Below, piece after piece: positions 25,901 through 33,246 of a DNA stretch of 38,147 bases. Made by a program: the position numbers and the translations under genes. Positions within the stretch are counted from its first letter, which is position 1. Each line of letters opens with the position of its first letter. The DNA lies in the NCBI GenBank assembly GCA_030610815.1, contig JAUWRA010000003.1:1-38147 (forward strand). Direction: 5' to 3'. The notes beneath the pieces are model-generated. The model was given only the letters and a program-made list of their open reading frames with translations. It searched no databases and was not told where the DNA came from. The DNA comes from Methanosarcinales archaeon. Lineage in GTDB: Archaea > Halobacteriota > Methanosarcinia > Methanosarcinales > Methanocomedenaceae.

Positions 25901-28900
25901 AGATACAGTCTGATGTATTTACCAGGTTCCAGGTCGATCCGTAATGTGATACCAGTGAGGTATCATTTGGAACAATATTGTCTCCGTGGCTCATGATGCT
26001 GTTTTTATGGCATACCGAACAATCTGCTGTTGTGTTAACATGCTCGTCGATATCATACAGATACCTGATGTGCTCATAGACCATGGGTTCATAAAAGATA
26101 GATTGGTTGAAATTGTGGCATTCCCTGTTAGCGCAGTTCTTGGGAGTGCTGTAGTTGTCAGGGTGGCCTGTAGGTTGGGCAGCCTCTGATCCGTTCCCGT
26201 CGCCATGACAGGCCCAGCAGCGTACGTTACTCGGATCCAATGTGTCGGCTGCACCTCTGTTGAGATCATAATGAATTGCACCTGACCTGTTCATGGCCTG
26301 TACATCGATCTGGTACTCTTCACTCACCATTCCACCTATATCATGACAGCTCACACAATCATTTCCGGCACCAGAGACCATACTGTCATTGTGGAATGTA
26401 AACCCTGCCACAGGAATTCCATTATCCATTACCCTGTTTGAGATATGGCATGGATAACATCCACTGCTATTAATGAGGTTTAATATCGTAGTATGATTGT
26501 AGTGGGTAGAAGTGAAGGGATCGGTAGGCTCACCCCATGAAACATTATCTGAATTATCAACGTGACACCACCAACAGTCGGTAGTATTATTGGTTGTTGT
26601 CATTAACGTGGCAGTATCTACGTAGTGAGAAACATAGTTCTTGGCTTCAGCGTATTTGACACTAATAGTTGGTATTGGAATGGATAGTGAATTGTTATGG
26701 CAGAAAGTACAGTTGGCAGATATGTTTGTTTGAACATCCAAACCCCGGGGCTGGTGTTCAGGGATCTGTATGGGCGGTATCTTTATCAGGTGTTCACCAT
26801 TTAACGGTGTTTCATTAAAGTGGCAGTCCTCACAATCAGGTAATTCTGATACTTCTCTGGTATGGGCCTGTTCTACAGGTTCTTCAGTATAATTCACATG
26901 ACATCCCCAGCAGACCCTGGATATATCAGAATAATTACTGGCATTGAAATCTCCTGTAATGTTCTTGTGTGAACTATTGAAAAAACCAGTCCTATTTATT
27001 ATTGGCAGATCTGCAGTTGCACTTGCACCCCCCTCCAGATGGCAGTCAGTGCAGTTCCAGCCACCTGCTTCCTCGGGCTCGAAATGTGGATCCCTGTGGC
27101 AGTCCATACAACCAGTATATCCCATCTCATAATAATCTGCCATGACATGACCGCCAGGACGCTGTATATGGCAGTCAGTGCAGTTCCTGATTGAAATATC
27201 ATGGAATGAATTATGACACAACCTGCACGTAACGTCATCCTTGCCATCGCTGTTATGATCAGTATGGGTATATGATAATCCCTGGTTATCCCACGAAGGC
27301 ATGGGTTTATATGTCTGTGCACCTGCTAAACTTCCGCTTGCATTGGGATTGTGGCATTCGCTGCAGTTCCATGGTATATGAATAACCGGTTTTTGCTGGA
27401 TCGGATGACTTGAAGTTATTGTATAATTAAAAGTACCCGGAGACCGCGGGAATACCCTGGCGATCCATATACCGCTTTTGGGAGATGAATCAAAAGTAAC
27501 ACCGCAAAATTTGTCACTCGATGGGAAATATATTTTTGATCCAAATGCGAATGTGGCAGTTCCATTGACGCTGGGTACACAATAGGTGCCATCCCACGGG
27601 TCAGCAGTGTTTAAATCCTGAAGACCGTTGGTATTGTCTATCGGTCCGATAAGTGAAAGAAATATTTGATATTCATCGTCATCACCGGTTACAGTCACAT
27701 CAATTGTCCCGGAATTATCCATATTAATGATATAGGTTTTTGTCACCGCTTCATATGACATGAACTCTGGTCCATAGTCCCCGATTGAATCGTTCAGTTG
27801 TTTTGTGGTGTCAAATGGGGGGTAATATAAACCTTCCCCTGCGGTCTTGCTGTAAATTCCATGACAGGCTTCGCATGTTACATTTATTGCATGAATGCCA
27901 GTACTGCTGATATTAGTTCCTATGAGTTCATCAGTGTTTGCGATCAGATGTTTATCAGTTCCAGTGTTATCATGTATAAAATTAGTATGACAGTCAGTGC
28001 ATTCTGCCACTGTTACATGAGAGGCAACATTGAATGTGGTCTGTAAAATGGGCCGCTTAACAGATGTTTTATAATACATCTGCACGTTTGCATTTGTGCT
28101 ATTGTAAATAGTGGTCCATCCACTTGAACCATAAATAAATCCACCCTCATGGCCGTATTGAAGATCATGTAAGTGAAGGGGAGTTGCCCGCAGGAACTGC
28201 GATGAATAGGTACTGTGACACACGCTCAGGCAGTTTCCACTTAGTTCTGATATAATGTCATCAGGATGTATAATAACTGTCGGGTTACGCTTGGAAGAAT
28301 CGCTTGACGGACTCCATGAATCATGGCAGCCTCTTGCCTGGCAGCCCCATAATGTGGTATTGAAACTGGTTGATGCCTGAAGATCCTTGGAATTTATTGT
28401 AGTGCTGAAATCGACCTGGTATTCACCAGTATAAGCATCATCCGGGTAATTGAACACCCCGTAATATATCTGATGAACATAGTCCTCTACAAGGTATATT
28501 GTTGTGGTTTCACTTGAGAAACCATCACTTGAATAATTGTAATGCGGATAGGTAACATTCGCTGTGAGTACTGGTGGTTGTTGTAAGCCTTCAGCACCAT
28601 CACTGAAAATTTCGTCACCATCCGATCTCACTTTTATATCATCTATCCACCATTCTTCATCGTTATTGTTATTTACGCTGAAATAGAATGCTATGAGTAT
28701 TTGCTGTCCATCATACTTTGTCAGGTTGACTGTTTTTTCCACCCATCCACTGCTGTTGCCCGAATATTCTTCAAGTGTGTCCCAGGTTGCCCCCCTGTCG
28801 ACTGAAACTTTGACAAAACCGTGATTTTCTGTCATATTATACTTAGTCCAGTATGTCAGGTTGATCATTGGCTTTACAGTAGCGGGATCAACTCCTGTGA

Positions 28901-29345
28901 TCAATTTGTTAAACCAGTTATATGTCTTTGCAAAAAAATCCGGATTTTCTTGGGATTCTGATAACACAATATCCTTAAGTGGAGTACCGGGTGAACTATA
29001 GTTATCAAGATAATGCCAGCTATGTATACCCTCTCCTGCCTTCCAGCTATAACTTCCGTTGGATTTCTCTGAGCTGTCTCGCATCCATGCTGGAGGTGAA
29101 AGGCCGCTGACTGGTGTGGCATTCTCCATAATACTTACCAGAATGAGGTTTTTTTGCTGCATCCCGCCGTCAGTATCCCACCAGGTCCAGCCTGTGACAT
29201 TTCCCTGACTTAAGTATCCGAGTTGATACGGGGTCTGACCATAGTTCATTATCACAGTATAATTTTGTGCCTGAACCACAACAACACCCGCACTACACGT
29301 TAGTATGATTAATAAAAATATACGTGCAGTGTTCATGTTTTTCAT
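22968..29345 (-). CDS. Giant S-layer-type multiheme cytochrome c (about 37 heme sites)
   Basis: A 2125-residue exported cytochrome. By hand count it has 34 CXXCH motifs plus three longer ones (CQARGCH, CLSVCH, CANRECH), spanning residues ~335-1970. Order: signal peptide (ends VVVVQA), a heme-free N-terminal region with a peptidase M6/MAM-like beta domain (about 155-260, WVEKTVNLTKYDGQQILIAF, WWIDDIKV), hemes, two S-layer-like beta segments (about 1180-1275 and 1310-1455, GRPWKLVDNYSITLL, YWDLGEGYNLYVADV) with one CYACH between them, more hemes, an Ig-like domain, and a C-terminal transmembrane anchor ending IWRRLR. Cytochromes of this architecture in ANME archaea are proposed to pass electrons through the S-layer to partners. 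Many NxS/T sequons suggest glycosylation. It is coupled by ATGA overlaps to the genes on both sides. Confidence 0.93.
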   Translation of the reverse strand: MKNMNTARIFLLIILTCSAGVVVVQAQNYTVIMNYGQTPYQLGYLSQGNVTGWTWWDTDGGMQQKNLILVSIMENATPVSGLSPPAWMRDSSEKSNGSYSWKAGEGIHSWHYLDNYSSPGTPLKDIVLSESQENPDFFAKTYNWFNKLITGVDPATVKPMINLTYWTKYNMTENHGFVKVSVDRGATWDTLEEYSGNSSGWVEKTVNLTKYDGQQILIAFYFSVNNNNDEEWWIDDIKVRSDGDEIFSDGAEGLQQPPVLTANVTYPHYNYSSDGFSSETTTIYLVEDYVHQIYYGVFNYPDDAYTGEYQVDFSTTINSKDLQASTSFNTTLWGCQARGCHDSWSPSSDSSKRNPTVIIHPDDIISELSGNCLSVCHSTYSSQFLRATPLHLHDLQYGHEGGFIYGSSGWTTIYNSTNANVQMYYKTSVKRPILQTTFNVASHVTVAECTDCHTNFIHDNTGTDKHLIANTDELIGTNISSTGIHAINVTCEACHGIYSKTAGEGLYYPPFDTTKQLNDSIGDYGPEFMSYEAVTKTYIINMDNSGTIDVTVTGDDDEYQIFLSLIGPIDNTNGLQDLNTADPWDGTYCVPSVNGTATFAFGSKIYFPSSDKFCGVTFDSSPKSGIWIARVFPRSPGTFNYTITSSHPIQQKPVIHIPWNCSECHNPNASGSLAGAQTYKPMPSWDNQGLSYTHTDHNSDGKDDVTCRLCHNSFHDISIRNCTDCHIQRPGGHVMADYYEMGYTGCMDCHRDPHFEPEEAGGWNCTDCHLEGGASATADLPIINRTGFFNSSHKNITGDFNASNYSDISRVCWGCHVNYTEEPVEQAHTREVSELPDCEDCHFNETPLNGEHLIKIPPIQIPEHQPRGLDVQTNISANCTFCHNNSLSIPIPTISVKYAEAKNYVSHYVDTATLMTTTNNTTDCWWCHVDNSDNVSWGEPTDPFTSTHYNHTTILNLINSSGCYPCHISNRVMDNGIPVAGFTFHNDSMVSGAGNDCVSCHDIGGMVSEEYQIDVQAMNRSGAIHYDLNRGAADTLDPSNVRCWACHGDGNGSEAAQPTGHPDNYSTPKNCANRECHNFNQSIFYEPMVYEHIRYLYDIDEHVNTTADCSVCHKNSIMSHGDNIVPNDTSLVSHYGSTWNLVNTSDCIYCHLDEDNAEEWGNAPDPRNHTDYAFVEKTIIAGRPWKLVDNYSITLLETTSNAAMFIFEKDGELLERDILSLGDKLNFEISGIEDDNTSIVNFTITKIFKGINPYAYVVELSGDVLASRIHRETDNIACYACHDREYRTNEPDGRDYYILDKDDENVTLGRIYVNFEKSDKKVLRMGEYWDLGEGYNLYVADVNLQSTATRLQLYKNETLVEDTIINEGSNFIYEERIFDRDIDVFSAKLDIVFVGTTTQAIILKDVWLIAGEQIVLDGDLWILQTKKLLRDLPLDSVITVGEEPGTFHVYTLSPGEYSSDCISCHAGNGVAPIKIDVDTFKKGVHAYLNQNATFNTFITDEANKACWACHGNGSEPDEHPTPYLGERPPKTCISCHGYSQFDATQIYTHYQGSEISTDSTCWDCHFNAVISGTSKNVKAATSHDSTREDLLDTSSCDVCHNNETNAPIWGDAPQVTKHNADNDCTLCHAGEGVTTFHDKGITITRNCEDCHVDKQRADEFNLSPIITHYPGAPDDSVNTLKRNEYTCRVCHNATNETLHINLEVREYRNETMGYCFPCHSVEGEFPHKSEALIEVLRHGSGIKVISGCDVCHSPEGISKFHTPTLLGKSTFRGAVRHDVECLDCHPEHEGKEYQPFEGILCVDCHSEYGTVHYAGAEIKMTNQTTTCVLCHNEEADIYHNLTYFVGEVTDEVLEPCRVCHKDIESLMDHVRSLKIIGGTMATISHTVSDATITCDSCHNVTGENRFHFDSYPMGTVQDPGWPNWTAGNVTKCKDCHTYHGGATPFNATNMGTQGLSPSGTAHGLAPNCTLCHGGADPISFHTLATTQFIPRLAVTLNPEEVFQGETSLLQASVVLPTLTKVTGAEYFIDDMGREGYGMPLEFVVGGSSDSSVLLGAVIETSDLSLGKHTIFVHVKDSSGKWSNVDIGVLTVKKPVGFAIIELILRDILPILIFIAMLYLIWRRLR
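24960..25800 (-). other. S-layer-like domain pair within the giant cytochrome
   Basis: Two segments (about residues 1183-1275 and 1309-1455) resemble halves of the methanosarcinal S-layer tile domain: a W-x-L-x-x-x-Y start (WKLVDNYSITLL; WDLGEGYNLYVADV), a K-x-G/N-E-x-x-x-x-x-x-I pattern, then alternating beta strands. A CYACH heme motif lies in the linker between them. Assignment is from motif memory, without a profile search. Confidence 0.65.
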
Positions 29346-30418
29346 ATTGTCTCCGTTTCGTTTTCTTTTGTATTGTGCTTCAATCTGACACCCAATAGAT
29401 AAAATATTATTGAAAAAATACCTAAGAATACAAATTGATCAAGTGAAAACTTTGGTAGGAATTTTATGTAATATATATTTACGCTGAATAATTGTATTAT
29501 TAGTAAAGATGCGAAAATGATCGAGATAGTTATTAAAATTTTCCCGAATTTATAATGATTTCGTATCAAATAGATCCTTGATGAAGACAGATATGGAATG
29601 ATTTTTTTATCAATTGGAATTTTATTTATGGTTTTATTCAAATCAAATGGTAAAGTCCCCTCTATCAAGTATTTGCTCCATACAAAATAGGCACTTGCAT
29701 ATATTGCAAGTCCAATTCCCATGCTACCTAATAAGATCTCATCACTAAAAATAAATATTGTATTACTTATCACTGTTGTGATAGGAATTGTGAGAATCGG
29801 TATAAAAACCCACCACCATGCGGATGATTTTTCCCAGAGAGTGTATTCATAGGTTATTTCGAGCCACCAAAGAACATATAACATTGTTAATACAAAGGGA
29901 GTATAACTGTATGTGAATCTTAATAAAAATATGAATGCAACGAGAGTAATGTTAATTAAAATAATCAATCGAAGAAAACGTGAGATTTGTGCAGCAATAT
30001 CGATTCCGAATGCTGGCTCAGTCCCGGGAATCTTAAATTCAACCGAACGTTTTTTAAGTTGATCAATATTGATATTCATATTGTTTAGCCGTTCATCCAT
30101 CTTATCAATCACAACCTGGGTGCCTGCGATTTCCTCCAAAATGGGTTCAAGCCTGTTATATACACCATTTTCAAACCCCATATCGATTAGTTGTTCCATG
30201 GCAATGGTTCTTTTTGCAAGAGTAATCCCCCCCCATAAAGCACATAATCCAATTATTAGAATAGTCAGATTCACAATAAAATCCTGTGCATTGAATTCTT
30301 TGCCTGACAGTACATCTATCACTGGCGCATAATATGAGTATATTATATAAAATGCCATGAATAATAAAAATAATATACTAAATTTTTCCAATAGTGAAAT
30401 ACCTATTTTTTCAGTCAT
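29342..30418 (-). CDS. Polytopic membrane protein of unknown function
   Basis: Not recognised. A 358-residue protein with about seven to eight hydrophobic helices: two near the N-terminus (FSILFLLFMAFYIIYSYY; FIVNLTILIIGLCALWGGI), a cytoplasmic-type coiled region at about 75-130 (EQLIDMGFENGVYNRLEPI, MDERLNNMNINIDQLKKR), then a cluster of helices from about 145 onward ending LGVRLKHNTKENETETI. It has no heme motif. Its stop overlaps the ATG of the giant cytochrome, so it is the first gene of a translationally linked trio with the cytochrome and ccmF. A role in anchoring or export of the cytochrome, or as a membrane electron relay, is only a guess. Confidence 0.7.
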   Translation of the reverse strand: MTEKIGISLLEKFSILFLLFMAFYIIYSYYAPVIDVLSGKEFNAQDFIVNLTILIIGLCALWGGITLAKRTIAMEQLIDMGFENGVYNRLEPILEEIAGTQVVIDKMDERLNNMNINIDQLKKRSVEFKIPGTEPAFGIDIAAQISRFLRLIILINITLVAFIFLLRFTYSYTPFVLTMLYVLWWLEITYEYTLWEKSSAWWWVFIPILTIPITTVISNTIFIFSDEILLGSMGIGLAIYASAYFVWSKYLIEGTLPFDLNKTINKIPIDKKIIPYLSSSRIYLIRNHYKFGKILITISIIFASLLIIQLFSVNIYYIKFLPKFSLDQFVFLGIFSIIFYLLGVRLKHNTKENETETI

Positions 30419-30454
30419 TTATATAATATATTAAGGTTGGCTTAGGTTATTTAA

Positions 30455-30475
30455 TTTTTCATTTATATATCGCAG
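30455..30475 (-). promoter_or_regulatory. TATA-like promoter for membrane protein-cytochrome-ccmF unit
   Basis: On the minus strand GATATATAAATG (about 30472-30461) lies some 45 bases before the ATG at 30418, in a strongly AT-rich gap of 88 bases after the signal peptidase gene. It could give the giant cytochrome unit its own transcript. Confidence 0.4.
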
Positions 30476-30506
30476 AATGTTGTTGACCTGCACATTGGAG
30501 AGATAT

Positions 30507-31289
30507 TCAGTAACTTCTACCAGTGGATTTGAAGTTTATGAATATATAAAGCAAAATACAAATTATGAATATTATTAGCCCGAGATTCTTGATATTCTTA
30601 ATGATCTGGCTGACTCTATACATCTCAGATCCGTATTTTGTAATTTGAATATTATTTGGATCGAACAGTAAATATTCGCCAATATTCTTGACTATTATTG
30701 GTTTCCCCTGAAATAATACTGCTTGCCCTTGTATCTGTTCTTTTTTCAATATCCATTCATCCGCAAATTCTGCAGCATCACCCTTTGTCTTGATTTCATC
30801 CTCTGAAACCGAATATATCCTATGGATAACTGGCATTGTTGCCGCTTTTGTCTTGAACATGATGATATCTCCCTGTTGCGGATCGATTTTCACGTTTTGT
30901 ATGAGAACAAGGTCCTTTACTTCAAGGGAGGGGGACATACTGCCTGATGTTATTATGGCTAAAAATATGAGTTGATTAAGAATAATGTATGCTGTAAATC
31001 CTGTGATGATCAGTGGAATTATTACAGGCAAAATTTTCGGTCTTTTTGATAATTCGTGATAACGTTTCATTTGGGGTTTTACAATTTTTACCTGGTTTTT
31101 GTATGATTTTTTACCCATTATTAAGTTAACAAACCTTATAAAAAAAGTAGAATTTTTAACATGCACTCGGTAAAATATTATGAATACTAATAATAAAATA
31201 AAAAATAATATCAGTATGATTTGATTAAAATTATATAGGTAAAAAAAAACAAATAAAAAAAATCCAATTAATTGTTCGAAAAATGACAT
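30507..31289 (-). CDS. S26B-type signal peptidase
   Basis: A 260-residue membrane-bound serine protease of the archaeal/ER signal peptidase family. Catalytic motifs: ITSGSMSPSLEVKD with nucleophile S117, PVIHRIY with H156 (histidine in place of the bacterial lysine), and KTKGDAAEFAD with D171/D177. Two hydrophobic helices occupy residues 8-40, one at ~86-113 precedes the serine, and one lies at the C-terminus (LGLIIFIICILLYIFINF). The two extra N-terminal helices make it longer than most archaeal type I signal peptidases. Its place among exported cytochromes suggests a dedicated processing peptidase; this is inference, since housekeeping use cannot be excluded. Confidence 0.85.
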   Translation of the reverse strand: MSFFEQLIGFFLFVFFYLYNFNQIILILFFILLLVFIIFYRVHVKNSTFFIRFVNLIMGKKSYKNQVKIVKPQMKRYHELSKRPKILPVIIPLIITGFTAYIILNQLIFLAIITSGSMSPSLEVKDLVLIQNVKIDPQQGDIIMFKTKAATMPVIHRIYSVSEDEIKTKGDAAEFADEWILKKEQIQGQAVLFQGKPIIVKNIGEYLLFDPNNIQITKYGSEMYRVSQIIKNIKNLGLIIFIICILLYIFINFKSTGRSY

Positions 31290-31444
31290 GTTATATGAAT
31301 AATATATATTACAAAAATAATAACATCTTCGACATATTCAGTAAAGCAACAAATATTTAAATTCAAATAAAAAAGTTAAGACAATCCACATTTGGGGATT
31401 ATCTCAACTCGGTACAGTGGTCGCATTTGTTGTAACGTCAACTC
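31290..31444. other. AT-rich spacer
   Basis: About 155 bases between the signal peptidase and the tetraheme gene upstream. AT-rich, probably carrying the signal peptidase promoter. No ORF or repeat recognised. Confidence 0.3.
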
Positions 31445-32113
31445 TTATTCTTGAACGAGGGTTGTATTTGTAGTGACGTTAATTTCCCATAAATTAGTTG
31501 TTCTATTTATGGTCGCATTTATATTAAGTCCACCAAACTTGTACCACGAGATATTTATATCGGTCATGGTATGACATCCAATACATGCGGCACTTTCAGT
31601 TGCACTATCAATAGATTGATTGTAGAAATCACTATGTGCAGAATCAGGATCACTTAGTTGCACTGATGCATTATAGTGGCAATCTGCACAATCCACTTTA
31701 ATAGCAGCATGTGGCGTGTTTTGGGTTCGCCATGTACCGCTGAAGTTAGTCGCACTACTTGTATTATTGAGACCTGCTTGTGTAAAATCTTCGAAACTAT
31801 AATCATACAAAGATGTTAAATTTAGTCCATAATCTTCAAGAGCAGTTGCGTTGACCTGATGGCAAATAGTACATCCTGATCGTGTTGGGTACTCTGTAGC
31901 AAACGTGGCATGTGCACCACCCGCAGCTATGTTTGCCTCCCATTCATCTACTTCTGGTTGATGACATTTTGCACACAATGCTTCCATATCATCTGGATTC
32001 TTAACACTATACCATGTATGTTGTCCCACAAACATTGACAATGTGCTGGGCAATATGAACAATCCAATTGCAATAATAGCAATCGCCAAAATTAATACTT
32101 GATTTCCTTTCAT
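31445..32113 (-). CDS. Membrane-anchored or processed tetraheme cytochrome c, GQH type (A)
   Basis: A 222-residue exported protein with an N-terminal hydrophobic helix (QVLILAIAIIAIGLFILP), the motif LSMFVGQHTWY at residues 25-35, and four CXXCH sites: CAKCH 47-51, CTICH 81-85, CADCH 142-146, CIGCH 177-181. Extra histidines (H32, H68, H135, H160) could be distal heme ligands. The last 40 residues are heme-free and rich in NxT sequons. It shares its start and first heme with the tetraheme protein at 33213-33980. Size, four hemes and context resemble tetraheme filament-forming extracellular cytochromes reported in archaea; that is a hypothesis. A strong AAGGAGAAGGAG sequence precedes the ATG. 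Confidence 0.88.
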   Translation of the reverse strand: MKGNQVLILAIAIIAIGLFILPSTLSMFVGQHTWYSVKNPDDMEALCAKCHQPEVDEWEANIAAGGAHATFATEYPTRSGCTICHQVNATALEDYGLNLTSLYDYSFEDFTQAGLNNTSSATNFSGTWRTQNTPHAAIKVDCADCHYNASVQLSDPDSAHSDFYNQSIDSATESAACIGCHTMTDINISWYKFGGLNINATINRTTNLWEINVTTNTTLVQE

Positions 32114-32211
32114 AAATTTAAGCTCCTTCTCCTTTTTAACACTTTTTACTATATAATTGATGTATATATCCTACTTTATATTTACAAGTTTGGGATTTAT
32201 TTAAAATGTAC

Positions 32212-32607
32212 TCATTCCCATATTATTGTCTCAGTTCCTTTTGCTATCTGATTAGCATTAATGTCATCCACCCTTATGATCACATCAATTCTGTCTCCTT
32301 TTTCCGGCACTTTTCGCAGTTCAGATATTATCTCATACTCTCCCGGGCCATTGTAATTAACTGATCTCCAGTAATCTATCATTATCATGTCGCTGATGCT
32401 TCTCATATAAACACCTGGATAATGAGCCGATGCTTCCCTGTAGTCTTCAACCTTACTTACTTTATCAATTGTAACATCTATACTATCTATAACCGGTGTA
32501 CCGTTGTGCTCTGTAATTGTAATATTGGCTTTTATGACTGTTTTTTCTCCAAGACAGCCAGATGCCATGATGAGCGCAATGAGTATTATGACATAAATTA
32601 ACCTCAT
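32212..32607 (-). CDS. Small lipoprotein, function unknown
   Basis: 131 residues starting at ATG 32607 (MRLIYV), not the GTG used by the track. A short basic start, a hydrophobic core and a lipobox (IMASGC, Cys18) mark it as a lipid-anchored surface protein. The mature part is beta-rich (TVIKANITITEHNGTPVIDS, YEIISELRKVPEKGDRIDVI) and may be an Ig-like fold. No heme or metal motif. It sits between the two tetraheme cytochrome genes on the same strand, about 100 bases upstream of one, so it may be part of the same extracytoplasmic assembly. I do not recognise a family. Confidence 0.7.
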   Translation of the reverse strand: MRLIYVIILIALIMASGCLGEKTVIKANITITEHNGTPVIDSIDVTIDKVSKVEDYREASAHYPGVYMRSISDMIMIDYWRSVNYNGPGEYEIISELRKVPEKGDRIDVIIRVDDINANQIAKGTETIIWE

Positions 32608-32662
32608 GGATAAATAAATAGACACTAATAACTAATAAGTCTTTTGAAGTGATTTGAGATAT

Positions 32663-32690
32663 TTTACTAAACTCCCAAATGACCGATAGG
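32663..32690 (-). repeat. Dispersed repeat copy B (28 bases)
   Basis: TTTACTAAACTCCCAAATGA plus CCGATAGG, matching copy A at 17927-17954 in 26 of 28 positions and in the same orientation. No transposase remnant is visible beside this copy. Confidence 0.6.
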
Positions 32691-32767
32691 ATTCAAATCA
32701 AAAAACTTAATAAGCAAGTATGAGAATTCTTTATAGGATTAAGTAACTGGCAGTATCAGCAAGTAGT

Positions 32768-32777
32768 TTTATATAAA
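32768..32777 (+). promoter_or_regulatory. TATA box of small membrane-protein gene
   Basis: TTTATATAAA lies about 26-35 bases before the ATG at 32803, the spacing of a leaderless archaeal start. No ribosome binding site is present. Confidence 0.5.
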
Positions 32778-32802
32778 TTTGATAGATACGGATGTAAATC
32801 TA

Positions 32803-33246
32803 ATGGCCCTGAATATTTCAATCAAAACCGTGGCAAGTGCTGGCGCTGGCGGTATTATCTACGGAATAGTCGTTATACTCCTGAACTATTTTGCACCAAT
32901 TATTGGAATTATCGCTGGTTTTATTAGTGGGATCGGACTTGTGGTCTTAAGTGGCCAGGACGATGAAGATAATATGGATATTTCACCAGTTAACCTGCTC
33001 TATTTTGCAGGGGTTGCAATAGTTTCTCTTCTTATCGGATATATCATAATTTATTATTTTAAAACCGAGATCATCCACGGCATGCCATATTACCCAAAGG
33101 ACTTCACAACACTTACAGATTTTATATTATCCACACTCAGAATCCGGGATATACTCAGCACAATAATCGGTGGTCTCATTGCATTTTCATTATCTGATAA
33201 AATAAGTGCAGTTTACAGGTATTTACGCGGTGGCCCACCGGTGTGA
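32803..33246 (+). CDS. Small polytopic membrane protein, unknown
   Basis: 147 residues from ATG 32803 (MALNISIKT), chosen over TTG 32779 because of the TATA spacing. About four hydrophobic helices: AGAGGIIYGIVVILLNYFAP, IIGIIAGFISGIGLVVLSG, LYFAGVAIVSLLIGYIIIYY and ILSTIIGGLIAFSLSD, with an acidic loop QDDEDNMD between the second and third. No family recognised. It is the only plus-strand gene in the cytochrome region and its last 34 bases overlap the end of the convergent tetraheme gene. Overlapping transcripts could affect each other. Confidence 0.65.
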   Translation: MALNISIKTVASAGAGGIIYGIVVILLNYFAPIIGIIAGFISGIGLVVLSGQDDEDNMDISPVNLLYFAGVAIVSLLIGYIIIYYFKTEIIHGMPYYPKDFTTLTDFILSTLRIRDILSTIIGGLIAFSLSDKISAVYRYLRGGPPV

